64,000 bases of DNA from Pedobacter sp. KBW06 (GCF_003852525.1 NZ_QAJL01000003.1:878972-942971); one strand, 5' to 3'. Counted from the first letter of the stretch, positions 8,717-18,063 are shown. Made by a program: numbers and translations. Notes: generated from the letters alone by a model not told the origin.

Positions 8717-10228
8717 ATGAAAACAAGCATCAACCTCAATCCAACCATAATCGTCATTTTTGGTGGTACCGGTGATTTAAATTTGCGCAAACTTGCGCCT
8801 GCACTTTACAATCTGTATTCTGATGGCTTTATGCCGGCAAAATATGCGATCATTGGTACAGCCCGAAAGAAGCTTACTGATGATGACTTCAGAAAAACAT
8901 TGATGGGAGGCGTAAACAGCTTCTCCAGATCCGGTAAGGTGAAGGAAGAAAAGTGGAACAAATTTGCAGAACATATTCATTACAGCCCGGTTGATGTAGA
9001 AGCTCCGGAAACTTTTGGTGTTTTAAAAACCAATATTGAGAAGTACCAGAAAGAATTTGGTCCGGATACACAGATCCTGTACTATCTTGCAGTAGCACCG
9101 AACCTGTTTCCACTGATCGCCAAATGCCTTTCAGAATATAACCTGGCCGGAGAGGAAGACAATTGCAGAATCGTGATTGAAAAACCTTTTGGAAGGGACC
9201 TGGAAACAGCGAGAGAGCTGAACAGCATCCTGACCGGGATTTTTACAGAAAAACAGATCTATCGGATCGATCATTATCTGGGTAAAGAAACGGTTCAGAA
9301 CATCATGGCATTCCGTTTTGCCAACTCCTTCCTGGAGCCACTTTGGAACAGGACGTATATTGACCACGTACAGATCTCGGTAACAGAGCAGCTGGGTGTG
9401 GGCGACAGAGGTGGTTACTATGAGAGTGCCGGTGCCTTGAGAGACATGATCCAGAATCACCTGCTTCAATTGCTTTGTTTAATTGGAATGGAAACCCCGA
9501 TTAACTTTGATGCGGATGAGATCAGAAATAAAAAAGTAGATGTATTGAAAGCAATGCGTCCTTTCAGTCCGGAAGACATCAGGTTTAGCACCGTCCGCGG
9601 ACAGTATACCAAAGGATGGGTAGAGGGCAAAGAAGTACCGGGATACCGCCATGAGAATGGGGTTGATCCGGATTCAAATACAGAAACCTTTGCTGCAATC
9701 AAATTCTTTGTAGACAACTGGAGATGGCAGGGAATTCCTTTCTATGTTCGTACAGGAAAGCGTTTATTCCAGACATCTTCATTGATCACCATTCAGTTTA
9801 AAGATGTACCTCACCAGGTTTTCCCTTCGGGAGTAACCGAACACTGGCAACAAAACAGGCTGATCATCAGCATCCAGCCGGAAATGAGTATCCGTTTACA
9901 GGTTCAGGCGAAAAGACCTGGACTGGACATGGTCTTAAATCCTGTGGATATGGTTTTTGACTATAAAGGAACTTATACTGCTCAGGCTCCGGAAGCCTAT
10001 GAGACCTTGTTACTGGATGTAATGACGGGTGATCAGACACAGTTTATGCGTGCAGATCAGGTCGAAAGTGCATGGGAACTGTTAATGCCGATAGTGAATG
10101 CCTGGGAAACTAAAAAATCACTGAGCTTCCCGAACTATACTGCCGATTCATGGGGACCGGAAGATGCGGAAGCTTTGATCGCCAGAGATGGTTTCCATTG
10201 GTTCACTTTACCATTGAATAAAGATTAA
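8717..10228 (+). CDS. zwf: Glucose-6-phosphate 1-dehydrogenase
   Basis: The 503-residue enzyme oxidises glucose-6-phosphate to 6-phosphogluconolactone with NADP. The nucleotide motif is FGGTGDLNLRKLAPALYNL at about 15-33, EKPFGRDL binds coenzyme and substrate, and the active-site signature RIDHYLGKE holds the catalytic His-Asp pair near residue 190. Length and order are normal. Between it and pgl lies an unusual strong hairpin. Confidence 0.97.
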   Translation: MKTSINLNPTIIVIFGGTGDLNLRKLAPALYNLYSDGFMPAKYAIIGTARKKLTDDDFRKTLMGGVNSFSRSGKVKEEKWNKFAEHIHYSPVDVEAPETFGVLKTNIEKYQKEFGPDTQILYYLAVAPNLFPLIAKCLSEYNLAGEEDNCRIVIEKPFGRDLETARELNSILTGIFTEKQIYRIDHYLGKETVQNIMAFRFANSFLEPLWNRTYIDHVQISVTEQLGVGDRGGYYESAGALRDMIQNHLLQLLCLIGMETPINFDADEIRNKKVDVLKAMRPFSPEDIRFSTVRGQYTKGWVEGKEVPGYRHENGVDPDSNTETFAAIKFFVDNWRWQGIPFYVRTGKRLFQTSSLITIQFKDVPHQVFPSGVTEHWQQNRLIISIQPEMSIRLQVQAKRPGLDMVLNPVDMVFDYKGTYTAQAPEAYETLLLDVMTGDQTQFMRADQVESAWELLMPIVNAWETKKSLSFPNYTADSWGPEDAEALIARDGFHWFTLPLNKD

Positions 10229-10243
10229 ATAAATAACATTTTT

Positions 10244-10292
10244 AAGAGGCTAATTATAAGGCGGTCCTATATCGCTTTATGATTGGCCTCTT
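10244..10292 (+). other. 20-bp RNA hairpin between zwf and pgl
   Basis: The arms at 10244-10263 and 10273-10292 pair over 20 consecutive positions, 17 Watson-Crick and 3 G-U, around a 9-base loop. The G-U pairs exist only when the + strand is transcribed, which argues for selection at the RNA level. There is no U-tract after it (GACAATAAA follows), so it is not a classical terminator. It may protect the upstream mRNA, be a processing site, or set the zwf:pgl ratio. Confidence 0.6.
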
Positions 10293-10312
10293 GACAATAA
10301 AAACAAATCGTG

Positions 10313-11038
10313 ATGAACTTATTGATTTATAAAACCCAGGAAGAATTACAGGAAGACCTTGTTGACTACATTGTGGCAATTGCCAATAAGGCGATTGAAG
10401 AACATGGCATTTTCAACTTCGTATTAACCGGGGGGAACTCTCCAAAAGCACTGTACCATTCGCTGGCGACAACCTATAAAGAAAAAATCGACTGGACTAA
10501 AGTCTATTTCTTTTTTGGAGATGAGCGCAATGTAATGCCAACGCATGAGAGTTACAATGGCCTGATGGCAAAAAATGCCATGCTTGACCTGCTGGAGATC
10601 CCTGAGGATCAGATTTTCTATGTAGATACGACGCTGGCTCCTGAAAAGGCAGCTATTGAATATACCAAAGCAATCAATGCACATTTCAAGGGTTCAGATT
10701 TAAATTTCGACCTGATTCTGTTAGGAATGGGTGATGATGCACACACCGCTTCCCTGTTTCCGGGAACGACGATATTAAACAGCAAAGAAGTAGAAGTTGA
10801 CTCCGTATTTGTAGAGAAACTAGCTACTTATCGCATCAGTTTTACAGCTCCACTAATCAACAAAGCGAGAAATATTGCCTTCCTGGTTTTTGGAGAAAAC
10901 AAAGCCAATGCCGTAAAACACGTAATTGATGACAAGAAAAAGAACACCAAATTGTACCCTACACAATTGATACAACCGATTGACGGAAGTGTAACCTGGT
11001 TCTTAGACGATGCCGCTGCAGCTTTGCTGGACAGCTAA
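10313..11038 (+). CDS. pgl: 6-phosphogluconolactonase
   Basis: The 241-residue, DevB/SOL-type enzyme of the glucosamine-6-phosphate isomerase fold hydrolyses 6-phosphogluconolactone. Key segments are FVLTGGNSPKALYHSLA, VYFFFGDERNVMP and DLILLGMGDDAHTASLFPG, the classic substrate-binding motifs. I use the ATG at 10313; the frame also opens at a GTG one codon earlier. It completes the operon kinase-gnd-zwf-pgl. Confidence 0.95.
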   Translation: MNLLIYKTQEELQEDLVDYIVAIANKAIEEHGIFNFVLTGGNSPKALYHSLATTYKEKIDWTKVYFFFGDERNVMPTHESYNGLMAKNAMLDLLEIPEDQIFYVDTTLAPEKAAIEYTKAINAHFKGSDLNFDLILLGMGDDAHTASLFPGTTILNSKEVEVDSVFVEKLATYRISFTAPLINKARNIAFLVFGENKANAVKHVIDDKKKNTKLYPTQLIQPIDGSVTWFLDDAAAALLDS

Positions 11039-11082
11039 CTAAACAACACAGATTCTGATTCTCGAGATCAGCGCCAAATAAC

Positions 11083-11110
11083 AAAGGGCATTCGGTTCCG
11101 GATGCCCTTT
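11083..11110 (+). terminator. Hairpin after pgl
   Basis: AAAGGGCATTCGG and CCGGATGCCCTTT pair over almost the whole length with a three-base loop and one G-U pair. It begins 45 bases after the pgl stop. The following tract is GCCGTATA rather than poly-T, so termination may be Rho-assisted or the stem may act as a 3' end stabiliser. Confidence 0.6.
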
Positions 11111-11357
11111 GCCGTATATAAAACCTGCCGCCCCTGCTTTTTGATTTACCGTACCAACCATCCCAATCCTGGTATTTTTCACATCCCGGCTAGCCAACGC
11201 TAATCTCATACTTCTGGTATTTAACCCAAATTTCAGCAAATGAATACTCCAAAAGCATCGAATATTATCCCCTCAATCCTGAACAGAATGAATAATTTTT
11301 TCATAAAAAGCAAAGAATCTTGACTGATAGATGATTACAGACGCTAGCCATATGGAT

Positions 11358-11387
11358 TTGATGTTTTTTGAATAAAAAAAACATCAA
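11358..11387. repeat. Perfect 12-bp inverted repeat
   Basis: TTGATGTTTTTT (11358-11369), loop GAATAA, then AAAAAACATCAA (11376-11387). The A/T-only top of the stem resembles a bidirectional terminator separating the pentose phosphate operon from the T9SS module. Confidence 0.45.
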
Positions 11388-11440
11388 TAACAACGCTAAA
11401 AATGAACAATATGAACAGAAATTAAGCCCCCTTTGTAGCC

Positions 11441-11448
11441 TAAGTTTG
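11441..11448 (+). promoter_or_regulatory. Putative -7 box of the T9SS surface module
   Basis: TAAGTTTG fits TAnnTTTG and lies 60 bases before the ATG at 11509. No clear -33 element is seen at normal distance. Confidence 0.3.
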
Positions 11449-11508
11449 AAGTAGTGAAAAACCAATTGACTGTTTTGACGCTCTCAGCGGCATTTAAAGC
11501 AGTTGTAA

Positions 11509-13332
11509 ATGCCGATTACTATGCTCTTGTTCAGACTGAAAAATAGGTTTACCGGTTATTTTTGGTTGCTACTAACTTTTGCGTTGGTGGCCGGAGGAGG
11601 AAATGTAGCAAAAGGACAATTGAGAACTTATGCCACATTGAGCACACAGGGTGGATCAGGAATTGTTACCGGCCTGGCAAATGTCAGAGGAGCCAGCACT
11701 ACAACTCCGCCGGCAGGATCAACCCCCGCGAATCTTTCTGCGACAGGAACAACAGGTGCCTTAGGTGGATCTGCAGTTCCGGTGTTTATCAATTTACAAT
11801 TTGCATCCAATGTTCCTACAAATACAGTTGTATTTATAAAAGTCTCTGCAATAACGCTTCCCTCAGTAGCAAGTTCTGTTAGCGCAGTAGCTTACAATAA
11901 CACTACTGCTGCCACTGGCTCAACTTTTTACAACTTAGTAGCGGGGGATGGCACTCAATATATCGGGGTTTATGCAACCAGTGTATTCAATCAGGTTCGT
12001 CTTATCGTGACCGCAGGTGGTGGCGGACTTCTGGGTGCTCCCGCTGAAACAGCTAGTGCAAATGTATTTCATGCCTTTTACAGCACCTCAAATACCGCCG
12101 ACTGCGGATCCGCAATAGGAACTTCATGGTCTGGAAATGGAACAGTAGCCAATTCATCAAATGCAATAGATGGTAATTTGGCCACCTATTCAGACATTAC
12201 TCCTTCCCTCCTGTTAAGCACCGTTGAACAGAGCTTTTATTTCTCAGGCCCCTCTGTTACAAATGATGAGGTAAAGGCGACCCTTTCCATCCCTCCCTCA
12301 GTATTGAGTCTTGGCTTACTTAGTAATATCACCGTAAATGCCTACAATGGCAGTAATACGACGCCTGTCTGGACCACTAATCTTGGGGCGGTATTAAGCC
12401 TTGATCTGCTCGGTCTTTTTAATACGGGGGCACCGATTACGGTTTCCGTAAAGCCCAGCCTGCCATTCGACAGACTTTCTATAAACTATAGCGCGGTACT
12501 AGGGCTTTTGGTGACCTTACATGTTCATGAAATTCAACGAACCAGCCCCAGTCCGGTATTCACCGTTCAAAATGCAACCATTTGTACAAACTCTACTGCG
12601 ACATTAATTGCGACTGCCCCTGCAGGAAATCAAACCCTCTGGTATAATGCCAGTGGCACCCTTCTTTTTACCGGCAATAGTTTTACCACACCAGTATTAA
12701 GCACAACAACTACCTATTACGCAGCGACCAGTAAAATCGGATGTACCGGAGAATCATTAAGATTGCCGGCAATTGTTACAGTTAACCCCTTACCAACGGT
12801 TGCTCCAATTACCGGAACCACCAGCATCTGCTTAAATCAAAGCACCACATTGAGCAGTACCACAACCGGAGGGGTCTGGTCCAGCGGTACAACAGGAGTA
12901 GCCACAATCAACAGCAGCACAGGCGTAGTCAGCAGCGTTGCCGCCGGAACCAGCACCATCACTTATACCTATACAGATCCGGCTACCACCTGCTCCAATT
13001 CGGTCAGCACTACCCTGACTGTCAAGCCCCTGCCTACCTTAACAAGTAGCTTAACGCCCGCCGTTTGCAGCAGCAGTGCTTTCAGCTATACCGCAACCAG
13101 CAGCCTGGGCAGCACCAGCTTTAGCTGGACCCGTGCAACGGTTGCCGGCATCAGCAATGCTTCAGGATCGGGCGCAACCAATGCCATTAATGAAACCCTG
13201 ATCAATACCACCAATACGGCAATCACAGTCACCTATGCCTTCAGTTTAACCGCAAATGGTTGCAGCAACACGATAAATGTCCAGTTAAAAGTGAACCCCA
13301 AACCTGGGGCACCTCATATATTATCTAATTAA
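11509..13332 (+). CDS. Large secreted Ig-like/BIG2/PKD-like surface protein
   Basis: The 607-residue protein has a signal peptide (LLLTFALVAGGGNVAKGQ) and a Thr/Ser/Gly-rich N-terminal half. From about residue 345 it carries Ig-like_T9SS repeats: SPVFTVQNATICTNSTATL, then a BIG2-like unit (VATINSSTGVVSSVAAG), then a PKD-like unit. It has no type A or type B T9SS sorting domain; it ends NPKPGAPHILSN, which looks like the linker and first strand that normally open another Ig repeat. It is followed by two more secreted proteins and a PorP/SprF. Role is probably extracellular adhesion or fibre formation. Confidence 0.75.
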   Translation: MPITMLLFRLKNRFTGYFWLLLTFALVAGGGNVAKGQLRTYATLSTQGGSGIVTGLANVRGASTTTPPAGSTPANLSATGTTGALGGSAVPVFINLQFASNVPTNTVVFIKVSAITLPSVASSVSAVAYNNTTAATGSTFYNLVAGDGTQYIGVYATSVFNQVRLIVTAGGGGLLGAPAETASANVFHAFYSTSNTADCGSAIGTSWSGNGTVANSSNAIDGNLATYSDITPSLLLSTVEQSFYFSGPSVTNDEVKATLSIPPSVLSLGLLSNITVNAYNGSNTTPVWTTNLGAVLSLDLLGLFNTGAPITVSVKPSLPFDRLSINYSAVLGLLVTLHVHEIQRTSPSPVFTVQNATICTNSTATLIATAPAGNQTLWYNASGTLLFTGNSFTTPVLSTTTTYYAATSKIGCTGESLRLPAIVTVNPLPTVAPITGTTSICLNQSTTLSSTTTGGVWSSGTTGVATINSSTGVVSSVAAGTSTITYTYTDPATTCSNSVSTTLTVKPLPTLTSSLTPAVCSSSAFSYTATSSLGSTSFSWTRATVAGISNASGSGATNAINETLINTTNTAITVTYAFSLTANGCSNTINVQLKVNPKPGAPHILSN

Positions 13333-13371
13333 CCCTCTTAATTACTTACCAAACCCTAAAAACTTAAAATT

Positions 13372-14121
13372 ATGAAAACGACAAGTAAAACAATCAGATT
13401 AGCGATGGCATTTTGTTTACTATTCATCTTGCCAATGGGCGTTTTTGCCGCTGTACCGGACATCTATGTATGTGGAACCGGATCCGTTACCTTAGCCTAT
13501 ACCGGTACTTATGTTCTCACCACAGGAGATAAGGTGGTTTGGCAAAAAGTCGATGCAGGCGGGGTGCCTGTCAGCGGATCTGCTGCAGTAACCAACACTT
13601 ATTCAGGAACCTCAGGCAGTGCAGACCTTACCGTTGCCGGTGGTACAGACATGACTACCGCCGGAGAGCATTTTTGGGTTGCCCACGTAATCAGTGCTGA
13701 CCCTGCTGCCTGTACGGGTGATGTTTCTACTGCAATCGATATCTACATGCTGCCAACGTTTTCCGTAGCCGTTACGCCTGCAGCAACCTCTTATTGTGTG
13801 GCCGGAACAACAAACACCACAAAAACCGTAGTGAGCTCACTGGCTACTCCAGCTTCGGGGCTTCCAACAGGAGTAGTTTTTGATTACGACTGGATTGGTA
13901 CTACTGCCGGTGCGGGTGCTGTGGATGGTACAGATCCTAAAAAATTCAACATGACTTCTACCACTCCTGCAAGTTATACCGTGACCTCAAACGTAAAATA
14001 CAATGTAAGCGGAACAGGAAAGATTTTGAAATCTGCAGGTGGTACAGCTTGTACACAGGCACAATCAACCACCATTACGGTAGCGCCTAAACCAGGAACA
14101 CCAACCATTACCGTTTCTTAA
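13372..14121 (+). CDS. Secreted Ig-like surface protein
   Basis: The 249-residue protein has a clear signal peptide (MKTTSKTIRLAMAF, hydrophobic core, PMGVFAA). The mature part begins VPDIYVCGTGSVTL, an Ig-like domain that appears to lack the usual leading NPxPxxPTI strand. It ends VAPKPGTPTITVS, the same kind of tail as its upstream neighbour. There is no CHU_C or Por sorting domain. The gene lies 39 bases after the first surface gene and 43 bases before the anchor protein, so one operon is likely. Confidence 0.75.
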   Translation: MKTTSKTIRLAMAFCLLFILPMGVFAAVPDIYVCGTGSVTLAYTGTYVLTTGDKVVWQKVDAGGVPVSGSAAVTNTYSGTSGSADLTVAGGTDMTTAGEHFWVAHVISADPAACTGDVSTAIDIYMLPTFSVAVTPAATSYCVAGTTNTTKTVVSSLATPASGLPTGVVFDYDWIGTTAGAGAVDGTDPKKFNMTSTTPASYTVTSNVKYNVSGTGKILKSAGGTACTQAQSTTITVAPKPGTPTITVS

Positions 14122-14164
14122 CCAGATAGTATAAACGCCGGAAATGGCTATTGATTGAAAATAC

Positions 14165-15112
14165 ATGTCCTATAGAAAAAAAAGTTTTGTGTCAGGTATG
14201 CTGTTGCTCAGTGCAACGGCATGCTTTGCGCAATCTTCAGGTTCTGCCACTGCGAATATCCCCAACGGATCTTCGTTAAAGTTGCGGGCCAATTCTGTAA
14301 GTGCAGTATCTTATCAATGGATCAAAGACGATTTAACCATACCAGGCGCCACACAGGAAGAGTACCAGGCATTTCTTCCCGGTACCTATACCGTTATTTC
14401 GTTTAATGCAGAGGGCTGTGCTTCTGACATCTCCCCCGCCCTGGTCCTGACCGCCGATCCTGTTGGCTCGGTTAGTGCCGATGTAATGATCAAAAAACAA
14501 TCCGAATCAAAAGGGGTCAGCATTAACAATACTTTTGAATATACCATTCAGGTGAAAAATAATGGTGCAGGTGCAGCAAATATGATCAAGGTTCATGACG
14601 TACTTCCAAATGAATTGAGCCTGGAAGATCTTGGCCGGCCAAGTCTCGGATTTGTCAATTACAACCAGGGAAGTAAAACCATTGTATGGGAAATTGTTAA
14701 ACTGGAAAATGGGGAGACTGCAGACCTCAGAATAAAAGTCAAAGCATTAAATCCCGGAATGGTCACTAATACGGCTACAGTGACCGCCAATGAACAGGAC
14801 CCCAATATGAGCAACAACAGCTCAACCGACGTTAAATCAGTTGCCAACATTACCATTCCCAATGTATTTACACCAAATGGAGATGGACTAAACGACACCT
14901 TCGCCATCCCAGGCCTGGAGTTTTTTGAGGCCAATGAGCTCACCATGTTCAACCGTTGGGGATCTACCGTATTTGACAAAAAAGGATATAAAAATGATTG
15001 GGACGGAGCTCAACTGAATGAAGGCACCTACTTCTACCTGCTGAAAATTAAGTCTGCATCCAATAAATGGGAGGTTTACAAAGGTTTCGTCACCATTATC
15101 CGCGGAAAATAG
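14165..15112 (+). CDS. T9SS type B substrate with DUF11 and CHU_C (gliding-motility C-terminal) domain
   Basis: The 315-residue protein has a signal peptide ending ATACFAQ. Residues 25-100 form an Ig-like domain ([18 protein letters not shown] to [13 protein letters not shown]) that starts without its first strand. Residues about 105-215 are DUF11-like ([33 protein letters not shown]), and 220-315 are the type B sorting domain ([42 protein letters not shown]). Type B domains route the protein through T9SS and need a PorP/SprF partner, which is the next gene. Of the three secreted proteins only this one carries the export and anchor signal. Confidence 0.88.
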   Translation: MSYRKKSFVSGMLLLSATACFAQSSGSATANIPNGSSLKLRANSVSAVSYQWIKDDLTIPGATQEEYQAFLPGTYTVISFNAEGCASDISPALVLTADPVGSVSADVMIKKQSESKGVSINNTFEYTIQVKNNGAGAANMIKVHDVLPNELSLEDLGRPSLGFVNYNQGSKTIVWEIVKLENGETADLRIKVKALNPGMVTNTATVTANEQDPNMSNNSSTDVKSVANITIPNVFTPNGDGLNDTFAIPGLEFFEANELTMFNRWGSTVFDKKGYKNDWDGAQLNEGTYFYLLKIKSASNKWEVYKGFVTIIRGK

Positions 15113-15137
15113 CAGCTCACATGACTCAGTTAACAAC

Positions 15138-16121
15138 ATGAAAAAAGCTTTATTATTATTCCTGTTCTTCAGCATTCATCAGGGCCTCAGCGCCCAGCAG
15201 GATAGCCAGTTTACGCAGTACATCTTCAATGGGCTTCATATCAATCCTGCCTATGCCGGTACCAAGGGCGATTATTACATCCAGTCTTCCTACCGTTCCC
15301 AATGGCAGGGCGTAACCGGTGCTCCAAAATCATTTTCTATCGCAGCTGATGGCTCTTTTTATGATGGCAATGTAGGCCTTGGCTTAATCATCGCCAATGA
15401 TCAGATCGGTGCTCAAAATAACCTTACCGCCTTTGCCAATTATGCGTATCACTTAAAGTTAGATGAGGAAGCAAGCTCAGCACTTTCCTTTGGACTTGCT
15501 GCAGGAATGATGCAAATGGGCATTAACGGAAGCAAACTCATTGAGATTAGCCCCGGAGATGGAGCTATAACCCCTTACATGTCGCAAACACGGACTTATC
15601 CCGATGCCCGTTTCGGTATCTATTACTCCGGAAAGAAATATTTCGCAGGGATTTCCGCAACCAACCTTATTGCCAGATACATGTCCGACAAACACGACAA
15701 TGATTTTCTCGTCCCCATACCTGAACCTCATTTTTACCTGACTGCCGGAGCCTTATTTCAGCTGAGTGACGAAATACATATTAAACCGAGCATTTTGGTT
15801 AAGGATGATTTCAAAGGTCCCACCGCCGTTGATTTTAATGCTTTCTTTTTAATCAAAGAACGCGCATGGGTGGGTGGCTTTTACAGGGGCAGCTATCACC
15901 TGCATAACAGCAATTTGCAACTGAACCTCCCGGCCAGCAATTCTGTTGGCCTGATCACTGAAATCTTTGCCACACCAGATTTGAGAATTGGTTATTCTTA
16001 TGATTATTCTCTTGGTAAACTCAGGGGATATGGCAGTGGAAGTCATGAGATTTCTGCAGGCTTATACCTCAATAAGAAAGATGACAGAAAAGCCCGGTTA
16101 ACCAGGTGTTATGTTTTTTAG
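15138..16121 (+). CDS. PorP/SprF family type IX secretion membrane protein
   Basis: The 327-residue outer-membrane beta-barrel has a signal peptide (MKKALLLFLFFSIHQGLSAQ). The family signature follows: QDSQFTQYIFNGLHINPAYAG, RSQWQGVTGAPKSF and NVGLGLIIANDQIGAQN. It ends in an aromatic residue (CYVF) like other barrels. SprF is needed for secretion or attachment of the type B adhesin SprB in Flavobacterium; here it most likely serves the CHU_C protein 25 bases upstream. Confidence 0.9.
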   Translation: MKKALLLFLFFSIHQGLSAQQDSQFTQYIFNGLHINPAYAGTKGDYYIQSSYRSQWQGVTGAPKSFSIAADGSFYDGNVGLGLIIANDQIGAQNNLTAFANYAYHLKLDEEASSALSFGLAAGMMQMGINGSKLIEISPGDGAITPYMSQTRTYPDARFGIYYSGKKYFAGISATNLIARYMSDKHDNDFLVPIPEPHFYLTAGALFQLSDEIHIKPSILVKDDFKGPTAVDFNAFFLIKERAWVGGFYRGSYHLHNSNLQLNLPASNSVGLITEIFATPDLRIGYSYDYSLGKLRGYGSGSHEISAGLYLNKKDDRKARLTRCYVF

Positions 16122-16213
16122 CATAGATGCATCTGCTCTATAAATCCCGGTCTTCAGTTCAAAGAACAATTCTTTTGCTACCTTGTTATTAGGAAAACGC
16201 TTATCTATCGGTT

Positions 16214-17344
16214 ATGGAAACCAAAATGGACATTCTGATTGCAGGAGGAGGATTAGCGGGATTGACCGCAGCAATTCATCTTTTAAAATCAGGATTCCCC
16301 GTTACAGTTATCGAAAAGAATACGTATCCTCAGCATAAAGTATGTGGTGAATACATTTCAAATGAAGTTCTTCCTTATCTGGAATGGCTGGGCCTGGCCA
16401 TTCACAATGCCGCTCCCAGCAGGATTCAACATTTCCAGATTTCTACAGCTGAAGGCCACTGCCTGAATGCCGTCCTCCCCCTGGGAGGCTTTGGCATGAG
16501 CAGATACCTGCTGGATGCACTCCTGTACGAACATGCAGTCGGCCTTGGCTGTAAGTTTATTCATGAAACCGTCAGCGACATCCGTTTTAACGACGATGAA
16601 TTTCAGGTAAGCCTGGGAAATAAACAAGTCATTTCTGCAGGAATTGTGATTGGTGCCTATGGAAAACGAGATGGCTTAGATCAGAAATTATCGCGCAACT
16701 TTATTCAAAAGAAATCACCATGGCTGGCTGTAAAAGCGCATTATGAAGGGCCTTTTCCCGATGATCTCGTTGCCCTTCATAATTTTGACGGCGGATATTG
16801 TGGCGTTTCCAAAGTAGAGGACAACCGGATCAATATCTGTTATCTTGTAGACTATGCTTCTTTTAAACGCTACAAAAGTATTCCAGAACATCGAATGCAG
16901 GTATTGTATAAGAATGAACATTTAAGAAAGATCTTTGAAAACTCCAGAATGCTGTTCGATCAGTCTCTGGTGATCAGTCAGATTTCTTTCGATCCTAAAA
17001 ATGCGGTATCGCAACACGTGTTGATGATTGGAGATACTGCCGGATTGATTCATCCGCTTTGTGGAAACGGGATGGCCATGGCGATCCATAGCGCCAAGCT
17101 CTGTGCAGAATCGGTGATCTCTTACCTGGAAGGCAAGACCAGTACCCGTAAAAAAATGGAAACACAATATGAGGCCTTGTGGAAAAAGCATTTCAACAAA
17201 AGACTGGTTACCGGAAAAATAATCTCCCGAATTCTGAGAAAGAAGCAACTCTCCGCCAGATTACTCCGTATATTAATAAAATTCCCTGCGCTGTTACAGG
17301 CACTGATTAAGCAAACCCATGGAAAACCCATAATGGCCAAATGA
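16214..17344 (+). CDS. FAD-dependent oxidoreductase, geranylgeranyl-reductase/aromatic hydroxylase type
   Basis: The 376-residue flavoprotein has MDILIAGGGLAGLTAAIHLL for FAD binding, EKNTYPQHKVCGEYIS (the family KxCGE motif) and GDTAGLIHPLCGNGMAMAI (second FAD motif). Relatives reduce isoprenoid double bonds or hydroxylate phenolic rings. As first gene of the type III PKS cluster, with ATGA overlap to the methyltransferase, it probably hydroxylates or oxidises the aromatic product, as SrsC does in Streptomyces alkylresorcinol/quinone biosynthesis. The specific reaction is inference. Confidence 0.8.
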   Translation: METKMDILIAGGGLAGLTAAIHLLKSGFPVTVIEKNTYPQHKVCGEYISNEVLPYLEWLGLAIHNAAPSRIQHFQISTAEGHCLNAVLPLGGFGMSRYLLDALLYEHAVGLGCKFIHETVSDIRFNDDEFQVSLGNKQVISAGIVIGAYGKRDGLDQKLSRNFIQKKSPWLAVKAHYEGPFPDDLVALHNFDGGYCGVSKVEDNRINICYLVDYASFKRYKSIPEHRMQVLYKNEHLRKIFENSRMLFDQSLVISQISFDPKNAVSQHVLMIGDTAGLIHPLCGNGMAMAIHSAKLCAESVISYLEGKTSTRKKMETQYEALWKKHFNKRLVTGKIISRILRKKQLSARLLRILIKFPALLQALIKQTHGKPIMAK

Positions 17345-18063
17345 TGGTAAATACCTCCCAAAGAAGCGAAGCCCCGGAAATCATGGATGATTTTTCCATG
17401 GAGGGAGAAATATTGAGGGATGCGCTGGATAAAATTGCCGGGATCAACCGGCTTCTTGGCGGGAATAAGGTAACCCTGGACGGCCTGCAGCAATTACTTC
17501 GCAACGGCCAGGAACAGGGCCGCGGAAGGGAAATCAGCATTCTGGATGTAGGTTGTGGAAATGGGGATATGCTAAGGACCCTCGCTGATTTTGCCAAAAA
17601 AAACAAATTGAAATTCAGGCTTACCGGTATAGATGCCAACCCTTTTACCATTGGTCATGCCCGGCAATTGTCTGCAGGTTATGAGCAGCTGGATTTCCGT
17701 TGTGCTGACATCTTTGAAGAAATCCGCTCAGAAAACAAATACGACCTCATTTTATGCACCCTTACCTTGCATCATTTTAAAGATGAGGAAATTTTAACAT
17801 TGCTCAAAGGCTTTAAACAACGTTCCAGATTAGGTATCGTGATCAATGATTTGCAGCGCAGTGCCCTTCCCTATTACCTGTTTATCGCATTATGCTTTGT
17901 CTTCAGGCTCAACAGCATGTCGAAACAGGATGGCCTGGTTTCGATTTTAAGGGGATTTAAAAAGGCCGATCTCCAACGTTACTCCAATCAATTAAACTTT
18001 AAACACACCAGCATCCGATGGAAATGGGCTTTCCGCTACCAATGGATAATTCCGTCAATATGA
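17341..18063 (+). CDS. Class I SAM-dependent methyltransferase
   Basis: The 240-residue protein has motif I ILDVGCGNGDMLRTLA near residue 61, an acidic LTGIDANPF motif II, then LILCTLTLHHFKD. A hydrophobic stretch (ALPYYLFIALCFVFRL) in the C-terminal half suggests membrane association or a lipid substrate. Its start overlaps the oxidoreductase stop (ATGA at 17341-17344), and its stop overlaps the next start (ATGA at 18060-18063), so translation is coupled. Likely O- or C-methylation of the PKS product. Confidence 0.8.
   Translation: MMVNTSQRSEAPEIMDDFSMEGEILRDALDKIAGINRLLGGNKVTLDGLQQLLRNGQEQGRGREISILDVGCGNGDMLRTLADFAKKNKLKFRLTGIDANPFTIGHARQLSAGYEQLDFRCADIFEEIRSENKYDLILCTLTLHHFKDEEILTLLKGFKQRSRLGIVINDLQRSALPYYLFIALCFVFRLNSMSKQDGLVSILRGFKKADLQRYSNQLNFKHTSIRWKWAFRYQWIIPSI

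Larger units (their letters stand above)
11039..11508. other. Gene-free stretch after pgl
   Basis: This 470-base region holds the pgl hairpin terminator (11083-11110), a second A/T-rich perfect inverted repeat (11358-11387), and a -7-like box TAAGTTTG at 11441-11448 upstream of the T9SS module. A 66-codon open frame on the minus strand (11039-11239) has no recognisable features and is not called. Confidence 0.5.

Noticed and set aside
11039-11239. 66-codon minus-strand frame after pgl
   Set aside because: It contains the pgl terminator hairpin, has no signal or known motif, and no promoter box; I cannot support it.
18018-18060. Upstream start for the type III PKS adding 14 residues
   Set aside because: It would overlap the methyltransferase by 46 bases; the ATGA overlap at 18060 matches the coupling seen elsewhere in the cluster and the family length.
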